DNA from: an uncultured Dehalococcoidales bacterium
GTDB taxonomy: Bacteria > Chloroflexota > Dehalococcoidia > UBA1151 > UBA1328
Direction: 5' to 3'
Assembly (NCBI GenBank): GCA_905614375.1
Contig: CAJQSP010000058.1
Span: forward strand, 1 to 11,915
DNA length: 11,915 nt
Positions 1-7,008 of the stretch are shown piece by piece (position 1 is the first letter of the stretch; each line of letters opens with the position of its first letter). The notes beneath the pieces are model-generated. The model had not been told where the DNA came from. It did no database searches and was given only the letters and a program-made list of their open reading frames with translations. A program made the position numbers and the translations under genes.

Positions 1-1462
1 CATCTCTGCCCTTGATCGTTTGTCTGCGACCAAGCCGCGATCTGGTTCACGATCTAATGTCCAGGCTAAATTTGAAACTGCTTACAGCGCGTCAGGCGGA
101 GATCCAGAAGATATTTACGTTCACGAGGTCTACGACGCGGTCAACATGATAGCGACCGCTGTGATCGCCAACCCTGTGGGTGATATCAAGTGGACTCTTG
201 CAGGTATTGGCAATAACTATTCCGGTGCCAGTGGGCTGCAGACGTTTGACGCGAACGGGGATGTGCCTGGTGCAGGCTACTCGATTTGTAAATTCATGGT
301 ATCGGGAGGAAAGACAACCTTTTCATGTCCTCAGATATGGACTGAGGAGGCCGGTATTACTGGTGCAGATTTTAATGGTGACGTGGTAAAAATCGGGCTA
401 CTTAGCCCTCGAACAGGTCCAATAGCTGTTTACTCGTCTGGTTTTGAGATCGCTGCGGGTATTGCAATTGATGCACTCAATGCTATCGATCCTGAAAATC
501 ACCGATTCCAATTGATCACTGCTGATTCCGGCTGCGATGGAAGGCTTGCAGCCTTGGCCGCTCAGATTCTTATTGACTCGGGCGCAGAAGGAATATCAGG
601 TGCAGCATGCTCGGGTGCGACTCTCGGTGCCATATCTGTTGCATCAGATGCAGGAGTGCCGATGGTTTCATATGCCAGCACATCTCCTGCATTAACAACC
701 GTTGATGACAGCGACCACCTTTTCAGAGTTGTACCTGCAGATGACCTGCAGGCTCGTGCTCTGGTGGATATCGTCAAGGCCAATGATTCGAGTAATCCTG
801 CGGTTTTGTATATGAGTAATGACTATGGTGTTGGACTGGCGGATTTTTTTGAGTCTGCATGGAAACCCGAGGCCTTGTGCACTTCGTTCAGTTACGACCC
901 GGCACAAGGTGCCTACGACGCTGCAGCAATGGCGGGATTGGTTATAGATGCGGGGTGTGATTCGGTAATTATGGTGTCCTACGCTACCGATGGAGCCTGG
1001 ATCGCCGAAGAACTGCAGCAACAGGGCTTTAAGGGTCACAGATTTGGGGCAGATACCGTCGCTGACGCAGGGTTTATTGACGCATCAGTTGATCCGAGCA
1101 CGTTGGATGGAATTATTGCGACAAGGCCGCGACAAGCCGAGGACTCTGAGCAGAAAAGCCTGTTTGAGTCAGCATGGAGCAAGGCAGGGGGACCTGCAGG
1201 GGCACTATACACGCATGAGACGTACGACTCGGTCTTGTTGATTGGTATGGCTTTATTGTCGACGGAATCTGATGCAGCAGCAGCAGTTGCAAAAGCAGGT
1301 ATTGGATTTGATGGGGCATCCGGGAAACACACGTTTGACATGGCAGGTGACGTTATCGGCAACGGATATGACGTTTGCTCGTTTAGTTATACGGCGCCAT
1401 CAGCCTCTTTCGGCTGCTCACAGTTCTGGACTGTAGCCGACGGGCTTTCTGATTTGCCCTAG
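1..1462 (+). CDS. Tandem-domain branched-chain amino acid-type ABC solute-binding protein (5' end missing)
   Basis: The frame is open to the left edge (first full codon at base 2), so the TTG at 20 is not a credible start. About 486 codons are visible. Numbering from base 20, residues ~120-480 form a complete type I periplasmic binding domain of the LivK/Peripla_BP_6 kind: VKIGLLSPRTGP at ~123-134, ACSGAT ~196-201, SYASTSPAL ~217-225, FRVVPADD ~235-242 and SNDYG ~266-270. C172 and C197 are 25 residues apart, the spacing of the LivK Cys53-Cys78 disulfide, which fits an extracytoplasmic protein. Residues 1-~112 are the tail of a second, upstream copy of the same domain: FETAYSASGG/FESAWSKAGG, HEVYD/HETYD, AGIG, SGASG/DGASG and a Cys pair 13 residues apart (C90/C103 and C453/C466). 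The copies are offset by ~364 residues. The role is probably capture of amino acids or other small organic solutes. No permease or ATPase gene is visible. Family call secure; ligand unknown. Confidence 0.85.
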   Translation, partial: ISALDRLSATKPRSGSRSNVQAKFETAYSASGGDPEDIYVHEVYDAVNMIATAVIANPVGDIKWTLAGIGNNYSGASGLQTFDANGDVPGAGYSICKFMVSGGKTTFSCPQIWTEEAGITGADFNGDVVKIGLLSPRTGPIAVYSSGFEIAAGIAIDALNAIDPENHRFQLITADSGCDGRLAALAAQILIDSGAEGISGAACSGATLGAISVASDAGVPMVSYASTSPALTTVDDSDHLFRVVPADDLQARALVDIVKANDSSNPAVLYMSNDYGVGLADFFESAWKPEALCTSFSYDPAQGAYDAAAMAGLVIDAGCDSVIMVSYATDGAWIAEELQQQGFKGHRFGADTVADAGFIDASVDPSTLDGIIATRPRQAEDSEQKSLFESAWSKAGGPAGALYTHETYDSVLLIGMALLSTESDAAAAVAKAGIGFDGASGKHTFDMAGDVIGNGYDVCSFSYTAPSASFGCSQFWTVADGLSDLP

Positions 1463-1536
1463 GCAAAAACTGACGTCGTTTTACCGAGATCCTTCGCTTC
1501 CAGTGAACTCTGGTTCAACGCGGTCCTACAACTTTC
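1463..1536. other. Short convergent spacer, no clear terminator
   Basis: This 74-base gap lies between two genes that converge on it. The only fold seen is a 5-bp stem (TGAAC at 1504-1508 with GTTCA at 1513-1517, 4-base loop) without a T tract, too weak to call a terminator. Confidence 0.4.
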
Positions 1537-2844
1537 TCAGGCCCGCTGCTTTCTTTTTCGCATTGCATGTGAGTGTCCAACAAGTAGTAGTGGCGAGAGG
1601 ATGACCCCAATAATTCCGAGGAGCCTGCGTCCTTGTGCATCAGACGAGTAGGAGTCCAACTTTGGAGCAGGCTTCGGGTCCTCAGTTATCTTCCTGTCTT
1701 CGGTTTTCGGGAGTAGTTTTGTAGCCCTTATTGCAGTGGGTGTCGGTGCAGCCGTCGGGGTGGGTGCAGGTACCGGTGCAACCTGCGGAACTGCAGTCGG
1801 TGCGGTAGGTACCGGTGTGTTTGCAACGGGAGGCGGTACTGGCTTAGACCTCCCTGCAGAAGAGTCCTCTTCCTCTCCATTGATTCTTAAAGGCAGGTTG
1901 GATATAAGGCCTTCTACGGTGTCTCCGGAGACAGCCAGTGCACCGGCGATATCCTCGTCTGAAGCACCTTCCTGGATGAGGTTGGTGACTACCATTCCTA
2001 CAAGTGATTCCGATGCGGATGTTCTTGCCTTTGCGACGTATGCCTTCACCAACTTCACAGAGACGGCAATCTTACCTGCGATGTCCTCAGTGGTGGCTCC
2101 TGCCTGGACGAGGTTAGATACGGCCATTGAGCGTAACTTGTCTGCAGGTGCGACCCAGAGCTGGATGGGCCTTCTGGAAGGAGGTTTCGTTGCTATCGGA
2201 GTGGCGGTAGATGGTATCGGTGTAGCAGTCGGTGGAACAGGTGTAGCTGTCGGTGGCACAGGTGTAGCTGTCGGTGGCACAGGTGTAGCTGTCGGTGGCA
2301 CAGGTGTAGCAGTCGGTGGAACAGGTGTTGCAGTAGGAGGAACAGGTGTAGCAGTCGGAGGCACAGGCGTAGCAGTTGGTGGTACCGGCGTTGCGGTTGG
2401 CGGAGGAGGTGGTACCGGCGTAGCTGTTGGTGGAACAGGTGTAGCCGTTGGTGGAACAGGTGTAGCCGTTGGTGGAACTGGTGTAGCCGTTGGTGGAACT
2501 GGAGTTGGCGTCGGAGTTGGCGTTGGCGTTGGAGTCGGAGTTGGCGTTGGAGTCGGAGTTGGAACTGCCACAGATCCCCAGTTCGGTGCGTGGTCTTTCG
2601 AGCCGGCAGAGAGTTGGGTCTGGTTGGAGCCGTCTGCGTCCATCACCCAAATGTCTCCTTCATTGTATGTTTCCCTTCTTAGATATGTGATCTTTGTCCC
2701 GTCGGGAGACCAGCTTGGGCTTATTTCACTGCGATTCTCACATGGGTGGCATGTGCGAATGGTGTTGGTGAGGTTCGTCTGGTTGGACCCGTCTGCGTCC
2801 ATTACGAAAACCTCTGCTGCCCACTCCGAAACCCCTGCGCGCAA
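1537..2844 (-). CDS. 3' part of a frameshifted surface-anchored TolB-like propeller protein: last blades, Pro-rich stalk, HTH-like repeats, membrane anchor
   Basis: This frame continues the gene that begins at 3382. Its apparent first residues (RAGVSEWAA) are probably internal codons, not a real N-terminus. Residues 11-92 (numbered from 2844) are the end of the propeller, with [10 protein letters not shown] at 14-23 and 68-77 and [10 protein letters not shown] at 42-51. Residues 95-115 are alternating Pro-Thr, and ~117-217 are about 13 PPTATP(V/I) units plus one PSTATPI. Residues 237-273 and 281-317 are two related helical, HTH-like repeats. A second Pro-rich stretch (~335-372) follows. Residues ~408-424 are a hydrophobic segment followed by a basic tail (RKRKQRA), which looks like a C-terminal membrane anchor. 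The architecture suggests a propeller held away from the membrane on a stalk. Removing one base near 2832-2835 would give a single 614-residue protein. Function unknown; protein-protein or ligand binding is inferred. Confidence 0.75.
   Translation of the reverse strand: MRAGVSEWAAEVFVMDADGSNQTNLTNTIRTCHPCENRSEISPSWSPDGTKITYLRRETYNEGDIWVMDADGSNQTQLSAGSKDHAPNWGSVAVPTPTPTPTPTPTPTPTPTPTPVPPTATPVPPTATPVPPTATPVPPTATPVPPPPPTATPVPPTATPVPPTATPVPPTATPVPPTATPVPPTATPVPPTATPVPPTATPVPPTATPIPSTATPIATKPPSRRPIQLWVAPADKLRSMAVSNLVQAGATTEDIAGKIAVSVKLVKAYVAKARTSASESLVGMVVTNLIQEGASDEDIAGALAVSGDTVEGLISNLPLRINGEEEDSSAGRSKPVPPPVANTPVPTAPTAVPQVAPVPAPTPTAAPTPTAIRATKLLPKTEDRKITEDPKPAPKLDSYSSDAQGRRLLGIIGVILSPLLLVGHSHAMRKRKQRA
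1894..2136 (-). repeat. Two 37-residue HTH-like repeats within the anchored protein
   Basis: Residues 237-273 (2136-2026) and 281-317 (2004-1894) of the 3' frame align without gaps at 17 of 37 identical positions, sharing NL.Q.GA..EDIAG..AVS...V. The helix-turn-helix-like spacing resembles the recognition part of LuxR/sigma-type HTH domains, yet the segment lies between two Pro-rich stretches after a signal peptide and before the C-terminal anchor. Duplication is seen directly; the HTH resemblance is a judgement by eye. Confidence 0.6.
2194..2562 (-). repeat. Tandem repeat coding for a Pro-Thr/PPTATPV stalk
   Basis: Read on the minus strand, 2562-2500 is a 6-base repeat coding for Pro-Thr and 2496-2194 is a 21-base repeat coding for PPTATP(V/I), about 13 units, interrupted once by extra prolines. 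Units differ mainly at third positions (for example gtagctgtcggtggcaca against gtagccgttggtggaaca on the plus strand). Such low-complexity linkers act as rigid stalks in exported proteins. The array lies inside the propeller gene. Copy number may vary between strains or be wrong in an assembly. Confidence 0.9.
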
Positions 2845-3382
2845 CGATAGAGAAAAGAATCTTCGAGCCGTCAGGAGACCAAGAGGGGGAGCCTGCAGTG
2901 CCGCCGTTGGGAGAGATCTGGATCTGGTTGGCCCCGTCTGAGTCCATCACCCAGATCTCGCTGGATTTACTAAAGACAATCTTCGAGCCGTCCGGAGACC
3001 AAGATGGCGAGTGGTAAGAGCCTACGCCATTCGTGAGATTCGTCTGGTTGGATCCGTTTGCGTCCATTACGAAGATGTCACCATTTTGTCCAGCGCCACC
3101 AAAATATCCCCTTCCAGCGGATCTAAAGACAATCTTTGTCCCATCGGGTGACCAAGATGGGGAACCCTCATACAGGTCGTTGCTGTTTGTAAGATTCGTC
3201 TGGTTGGAGCCGTCTGCGTCCATAACGTAGATCTCGTCGTTTCCGTCACGGTTTGACTGAAATGCGATCTTCGCGTTTGTCCCGGGGAAAGCCCCGGAGC
3301 TTGCAGGCTCGGCCATGAGAACTGAGGCGCCCACCAGCACTATGGCTGACAGCGTAATTGATATGGCTGTGAGTAGTCTCAA
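2738..3382 (-). CDS. 5' part of a frameshifted surface-anchored TolB-like propeller protein: signal peptide and first blades
   Basis: The start is TTG at 3382-3380. An in-frame TAA lies two codons upstream, so no earlier start exists, and no good Shine-Dalgarno is visible. Residues 4-23 are a hydrophobic signal segment, with a likely cleavage region around 24-30 (AEPASSG). Propeller repeats follow: PSWSPDG(T/S)K at 75, 126 and 167, and (Y/F/W)VMD at 52-55, 104-107 and 144-147, each followed by (A/S)(D/N)G(S/A)NQ. These are TolB/WD40-like PD40 blades. The sequence is sensible up to KILFSI (codons ending near 2846). It then runs into a basic tail (residues ~187-214) that is the out-of-frame reading of the next blade, encoded properly in the overlapping frame that ends at 1537. 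So this is a fragment of one gene broken by a shift, either real or a consensus error. The five repeats across both frames approach the six-bladed TolB propeller. Confidence 0.75.
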   Translation of the reverse strand: MRLLTAISITLSAIVLVGASVLMAEPASSGAFPGTNAKIAFQSNRDGNDEIYVMDADGSNQTNLTNSNDLYEGSPSWSPDGTKIVFRSAGRGYFGGAGQNGDIFVMDANGSNQTNLTNGVGSYHSPSWSPDGSKIVFSKSSEIWVMDSDGANQIQISPNGGTAGSPSWSPDGSKILFSIVARRGFGVGSRGFRNGRRRVQPDEPHQHHSHMPPM

Positions 3383-3598
3383 GAATTAGTGAATTTGTCC
3401 GGTTGCCGGCAGCTGTTATCTGTTCTATTTCTGAACAGTTATCTGTCACGTCATACTTGGGTGGATAACACACAGGAAAGCAAAGGTTCCTAATTTATAA
3501 CACGTTTCGATCTATTTCGTGAACGCGCGCCGTTGCCGGTTTAGATTCCATCTGGCAGTCTTCTTTCACTCGACCAGTCCGTTTCAATGGAGTTTTCT
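3383..3598. promoter_or_regulatory. Divergent intergenic region with inverted and direct repeats
   Basis: This gap of about 200 bases separates the minus-strand propeller gene from the plus-strand peptidase and should hold promoters for both. Visible elements are an inverted repeat CTGTTC (3420-3425)/GAACAG (3433-3438) with a 7-base spacer, overlapped by a direct repeat GTTATCTGT (3415-3423 and 3438-3446), about 35-65 bases upstream of the propeller start. A TATAAC hexamer at 3496-3501 could be a -10 for the peptidase, but no convincing -35 pairs with it. These are candidate sites only. Confidence 0.3.
3589..3592 (+). promoter_or_regulatory. Shine-Dalgarno GGAG that selects the peptidase start
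   Basis: GGAG lies 6 bases before the ATG at 3599. An in-frame ATG at 3587 overlaps this site and has no Shine-Dalgarno of its own, so 3599 is preferred. Confidence 0.6.
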
Positions 3599-5551
3599 AT
3601 GTCTGCTAAAACGATATCGCATTACGGCTCATGGGATTCGCCTATAACTGCTGAACTCATCACTCAGGGAGGGCTTCGGCTTGGTGAAGTTCGTGTAGAT
3701 GGTTCGGATATCTACTGGCTTGAGGGTCGTCCGGAAGAGGCTGGTCGATACGTGATCGTGAAGCGATCTACCGACGGTTCGACTGCCGATGTGAACCCTG
3801 CGCCGTTCAATTCCCGAAACGCTGTTCACGAATACGGTGGCAGTGCATACGCCGTTCGGGATGGGGCGGTTTACTTCTCCAATTGGGATGACCAGCGAAT
3901 TTACAAGGCGTCGACTTCAGGCGAGCCCGAAGCTATTACCGATGCGCCTTCGATAGAGCGGGGGGTTCGATTCGCTGATCTAAGGCTTACCAACGATTCA
4001 AGTTGGATTTTGGCGGTCAACGAAACGCATCACGAAGATCGTGAGGCTGACAACTCTATTGTCGCCGTTCCAACGAATGGATCCGGTGAGGTACGTATGC
4101 TGGCAAGTGGTCACGATTTCTATTCGTCTCCACGCCAAAACGCTACCGGCGACCGAATCTGTTGGCTGTCTTGGGATCATCCAAACATGCCGTGGGATGG
4201 ATGTGAACTGTGGGTTGCCGATTTTGATTCGACTTCCGGTTTGGTTCGAAATGAACAAAAAGTAACGGGCGGAATCGGCACCAGTATTGTTCAGCCAGAG
4301 TGGGCACCAGACGGCACGCTCGTTTTTATCACTGATGAATCGGGTTGGTGGAATATTACGAAGTGGTCGAGCGGGAAAGTCACACCGATTCTTACCGAAG
4401 AAAAAGATCACGGCGGTCCCGCATGGGCGTTCGGATTCAGCACGTATTCGTTCTTGGAAGACGGAGCGATATTGCTGAAGGGCACCAAGAACGGCAAGGG
4501 CTTGCTGAGAATGGTGATGCTGAACGGTCGAGAAGTGGCTGAAACGGCAGTGGTACACACTTCGATATCTGAAGTGAACGTTATTGGCGATGAAGTCGCG
4601 TACATCGGCGCTTCACCAACTTCGGCAGGCGAGGTGGTTCGAGCATCTTTAAGTAGTGGGTCGACGACGACACTGAAATCGTCGAGCGATATCGATCTTA
4701 ATGATGCCTATCTTTCGATTCCCGAGGCGATCACGTTCCCATCGACCGACGATGGTGAAGCGCACGCTTTCTACTACCCACCGTCTAATCCTGATTTTGA
4801 ATCTGACGGCAACGAAACACCACCGCTGCTGGTTATTAGTCATGGTGGACCAACAAGCGCTACGAGTTCTGCTCTGAGCCTGCCAGTGCAGTTCTGGACG
4901 AGTCGTGGATTTGCTGTGGTTGATGTGAACTATCGAGGTTCAACAGGTCATGGAAAAGCGTTCCGTGATGCCCTCAAGGGCAACTGGGGGATCTACGACA
5001 CCGATGATTGTATTGCTGCTGCTAATTATCTTGTTTCTAAGGGACTTGCCGATACGAACCGCCTTGCGATCAAGGGCGGATCGGCTGGTGGTTACACGAC
5101 GATCAACGCGTTAACGTTCGAGGATCGATTTGCGGTTGGTGCAACGTACTACGGCATCGCTGATCTAAGCGTGTTTATTGGCGATACGCACAAGTACGAA
5201 TCACGCTATTTGGATAGTCTGATTGGTCCGTACCCAGAGGCAAAACAGCTTTATCACGATCGGTCGGCGATTAATTTTACCGACCAACTTTCGTGTCCAA
5301 TGATTATCTTCCAGGGACTCGAAGACAAGATCGTCCCGCCGTCCCAGGCAGAGATCATGGCGGGTGCGCTTCGTGAAAAGGGCATTCCGTTCTCACTTAT
5401 GATGTTCGAAGGTGAACAACATGGATTCCGGCAATCGAAAAATATTAAAGCTTCTCTTGAGGGGGAGTTGTACTTTTATGGTCGGGTGATGGGATTCTCT
5501 CCAGCTGGTGAACTGCCAGCGGTGGAAATCGAGAATGAATCGGCGCTTTAG
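3599..5551 (+). CDS. S9 family (prolyl oligopeptidase/acylaminoacyl-peptidase-like) serine peptidase
   Basis: This 650-residue protein (four more if the ATG at 3587 is used) is of usual length for S9C peptidases. The N-terminal ~370 residues form a propeller domain, with the family signatures VHEYGG and SWDHPNMPWDG (191-201) and the blade motif QPEWAPDG. The C-terminal alpha/beta-hydrolase domain has HGGP at 415-418 (oxyanion region), the nucleophile Ser495 in GGSAGGY, Asp576 in GLEDKIVPP and His608 in GEQHGF, so the catalytic triad is complete. No signal peptide is seen, so it is probably cytoplasmic, cleaving short peptides or acylated N-terminal residues. The LmbE gene follows after 59 bases on the same strand, so the two may be co-transcribed. 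The exact specificity (dipeptidyl, acylaminoacyl or endopeptidase) cannot be set from sequence. Confidence 0.93.
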   Translation: MSAKTISHYGSWDSPITAELITQGGLRLGEVRVDGSDIYWLEGRPEEAGRYVIVKRSTDGSTADVNPAPFNSRNAVHEYGGSAYAVRDGAVYFSNWDDQRIYKASTSGEPEAITDAPSIERGVRFADLRLTNDSSWILAVNETHHEDREADNSIVAVPTNGSGEVRMLASGHDFYSSPRQNATGDRICWLSWDHPNMPWDGCELWVADFDSTSGLVRNEQKVTGGIGTSIVQPEWAPDGTLVFITDESGWWNITKWSSGKVTPILTEEKDHGGPAWAFGFSTYSFLEDGAILLKGTKNGKGLLRMVMLNGREVAETAVVHTSISEVNVIGDEVAYIGASPTSAGEVVRASLSSGSTTTLKSSSDIDLNDAYLSIPEAITFPSTDDGEAHAFYYPPSNPDFESDGNETPPLLVISHGGPTSATSSALSLPVQFWTSRGFAVVDVNYRGSTGHGKAFRDALKGNWGIYDTDDCIAAANYLVSKGLADTNRLAIKGGSAGGYTTINALTFEDRFAVGATYYGIADLSVFIGDTHKYESRYLDSLIGPYPEAKQLYHDRSAINFTDQLSCPMIIFQGLEDKIVPPSQAEIMAGALREKGIPFSLMMFEGEQHGFRQSKNIKASLEGELYFYGRVMGFSPAGELPAVEIENESAL

Positions 5552-5599
5552 GCTACGTTGAAACGGGTTCGCTATCGAATTTATTTCGATGTGATTCTC

Positions 5600-5604
5600 A
5601 AGGA
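5600..5604 (+). promoter_or_regulatory. Shine-Dalgarno AAGGA supporting a TTG start
   Basis: AAGGA sits 6 bases before TTG at 5611, the best initiation site ahead of the conserved PHPDD motif. Confidence 0.55.
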
Positions 5605-5610
5605 AAAATA

Positions 5611-6315
5611 TTGGCAGAAGAAACGAACCAACCAGATTCAATACTCGTGATTACGCCGCACCCCGACGATTCGGAGTCGGCTTCTGGTGGAACAATTGCG
5701 AAGTGGTGTGCAGAGGGCAAGAAGGTCGTATTGGTCGTTTGTACCAACGGCGACAAGGGGACCAGTGATCGTTCGATAAATCCGGATGATCTAGCTGCGA
5801 TTCGTGAAGTTGAAACATTGAACGCCGCCAAGGTATACGGCTTGGCGGAAGTTGTGTTTCTGCGAATGAAAGATCAGGGTCTTGAGGACAACGACGAGTT
5901 CCGAGAGAAGCTTGTGAAGCAGATTCGAATTCACAAACCTCGCTTGTTGCTAACCATCGATCCAAACCGACCATACATCCGGCATCGTGACCATTCGATA
6001 ACGGGTCGAGTCGCCTTGGACGCGGTGTTTCCCTACGCCCGAGATCACGTTGCGTACCCAGAGCATCTTGAAGAGGGCATCGAGCCGCACAAGGTTGAAG
6101 AAGTTTGGTTATTTAGACCAGAACAGCCGAACATTCACGTCGATGTAACGGCCCACTTCGAAACACGACAAAACGCTCTACACTCGCACGTAAGCCAAGT
6201 AGGCGAACGCAGCGACGAACGTGACGAACGCTCACGAAAACGGCTGGCCGAAACAGGCAAGAAGTACGACGTAGAGCTAGCCGAGCAGTTCATGAAGATA
6301 GAGATCGGGTACTAG
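5611..6315 (+). CDS. LmbE/PIG-L family zinc-dependent deacetylase
   Basis: This 234-residue protein starts at TTG with AAGGA 6 bases upstream. The N-terminus carries the family signature ITPHPDDSE (14-22), with His17 and Asp20 as expected zinc ligands and Asp19 as the likely general base. CTNGDKG (44-50), REVE (65-68) and RHRDH (124-128), with His128 as the probable third zinc ligand, complete the pattern. The family removes N-acetyl groups from GlcNAc conjugates and includes MshB/BshB thiol-biosynthesis enzymes and relatives with other amide substrates. Length is typical. There is no signal peptide, so it is probably cytoplasmic. It lies 59 bases after the S9 peptidase, so the two may act on the same compounds, for example acylated amino sugars or peptides; this is inferred. 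No glycosyltransferase or cysteine ligase for a low-molecular-weight thiol pathway is nearby, so BshB/MshB naming is not justified. Confidence 0.9.
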   Translation: MAEETNQPDSILVITPHPDDSESASGGTIAKWCAEGKKVVLVVCTNGDKGTSDRSINPDDLAAIREVETLNAAKVYGLAEVVFLRMKDQGLEDNDEFREKLVKQIRIHKPRLLLTIDPNRPYIRHRDHSITGRVALDAVFPYARDHVAYPEHLEEGIEPHKVEEVWLFRPEQPNIHVDVTAHFETRQNALHSHVSQVGERSDERDERSRKRLAETGKKYDVELAEQFMKIEIGY

Positions 6316-6341
6316 TGGAAGGATGAATTTCCTGTAGTTGA

Positions 6342-6369
6342 TTTACGGTATGTGCTGCGGATGTAATAT
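6342..6369 (+). promoter_or_regulatory. Possible promoter of the exonuclease gene
   Basis: TTTACG (6342-6347) and TAATAT (6364-6369) are separated by 16 bases, each matching the sigma-70 consensus at 4 of 6 positions, 36 bases before the ATG at 6406. Such matches are common by chance. Confidence 0.22.
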
Positions 6370-6405
6370 CCATGCAGTTCAAAATTATCGCACTGAAAGT
6401 GAACC

Positions 6406-6939
6406 ATGGATTTCGTTGCTATTGATGTAGAAACGGCAAACTCGGCAAGAGCATCGATTTGCCAGATAGGCGTGGTCAAATACTCAGGCGGAGTCATCTC
6501 AGACGAGTGGGTTACGTATGTTGATCCCGAAGGTGAGTTTGGAGTCTGGCAAGTTCGGGTCCATGGCATCGAGGCCCAAACGGTAAAGGGTTCGCCGACG
6601 TTTTCGGATGTAGTCGATGATTTATACGCGTTTCTAGATGGGGCGATTGTCGTAAGCCATTCGTCATTCGATGAACAGGCGATTACAAAATCGGCTGCAC
6701 GCTACGGAGTTCGTACCCCTCGGTCGAAATGGGTCGATTCAATCGCTGTTGCGAAGCGAGCATGGCCTGAGTTTTCGAGCCGGGGTTACAAGCTGGATCA
6801 GTTATGCGACCAGCTCGGGTACGAGTTTGAGCACCACGATGCTCTTGCCGACGCTAAAGCTGCGGGAAACGTGACGATCTGTGCGCTGAAACACGGTCGG
6901 CTAGAGTTAAGTGGATTTGCCGGCCATAGGCGCTTGTAG
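6406..6939 (+). CDS. DnaQ-like DEDDh 3'-5' exonuclease (Pol III epsilon-type)
   Basis: This 177-residue protein consists of an exonuclease domain only. All three Exo motifs are intact: Exo I IDVETA with Asp7 and Glu9, Exo II SHSSFDEQA with Asp89, and Exo III HHDALADA with His144 and Asp149. These give the DEDDh two-metal active site. It resembles the stand-alone proteins annotated as DNA polymerase III epsilon subunit-like exonucleases. There is no polymerase-binding tail, BRCT or UvrC domain, so proofreading within the replicase is not established. A repair or RNA/DNA trimming role is as likely. It is separated from the LmbE gene by 90 bases with a possible promoter of its own, and faces the minus-strand SDR gene. 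Confidence 0.9.
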   Translation: MDFVAIDVETANSARASICQIGVVKYSGGVISDEWVTYVDPEGEFGVWQVRVHGIEAQTVKGSPTFSDVVDDLYAFLDGAIVVSHSSFDEQAITKSAARYGVRTPRSKWVDSIAVAKRAWPEFSSRGYKLDQLCDQLGYEFEHHDALADAKAAGNVTICALKHGRLELSGFAGHRRL

Positions 6940-6961
6940 TTTAACTTTTGGTTATCGTCAG

Positions 6962-6983
6962 ATCCTGAAAGTGAATTCAGGAT
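6962..6983. terminator. Hairpin in the convergent spacer, candidate bidirectional terminator
   Basis: ATCCTGAA (6962-6969) pairs perfectly with TTCAGGAT (6976-6983) around a 6-base loop. GTC (6957-6959) can add three pairs with GAC (6984-6986) past a 2-base bulge. It sits between the convergent stops at 6939 and 7009, as expected for a shared terminator, but neither strand has a strong T tract after it. Confidence 0.45.
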
Positions 6984-7008
6984 GACATTGCCAAAGCGAG
7001 ATTCAGCC

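Noticed and set aside
20..22. TTG as the start of the solute-binding protein
   Set aside because: The frame is open to the left edge and the first residues already align with the interior of a binding domain, so the true start is outside the window.
1504..1517. TGAAC/GTTCA hairpin as a terminator between convergent genes
   Set aside because: Only five base pairs and no T tract on either strand.
2194..2562. Regular repeats resembling a CRISPR array
   Set aside because: Units are contiguous 21-mers and 6-mers without unique spacers and are in frame within a coding sequence. No cas gene is present.
2114..2650. Minus-strand open frame of 178 codons rich in Thr, Cys, Asn and Ser
   Set aside because: It is another frame of the same stalk repeat with no recognisable domain. 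The neighbouring minus frame carries the real protein.
2815..2845. Programmed ribosomal frameshift in the propeller gene
   Set aside because: No slippery heptamer with a following pseudoknot is evident. A one-base error or mutation is simpler.
1736..2941. Long plus-strand open frame (401 codons), Gly/Val-rich
   Set aside because: It is the antisense of the propeller gene and its stalk repeat. The GVAVGGT pattern is just the complement of PPTATPV codons, and the opposite strand has signal peptide, propeller motifs and anchor.
3587..3589. Upstream ATG as peptidase start
   Set aside because: It overlaps the GGAG that sits 6 bases before the ATG at 3599 and has no ribosome binding site of its own.
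3998..4558. Minus-strand open frame of 186 codons inside the S9 peptidase
   Set aside because: No recognisable domain, and it lies fully antisense to a peptidase with an intact catalytic triad and conserved motifs.
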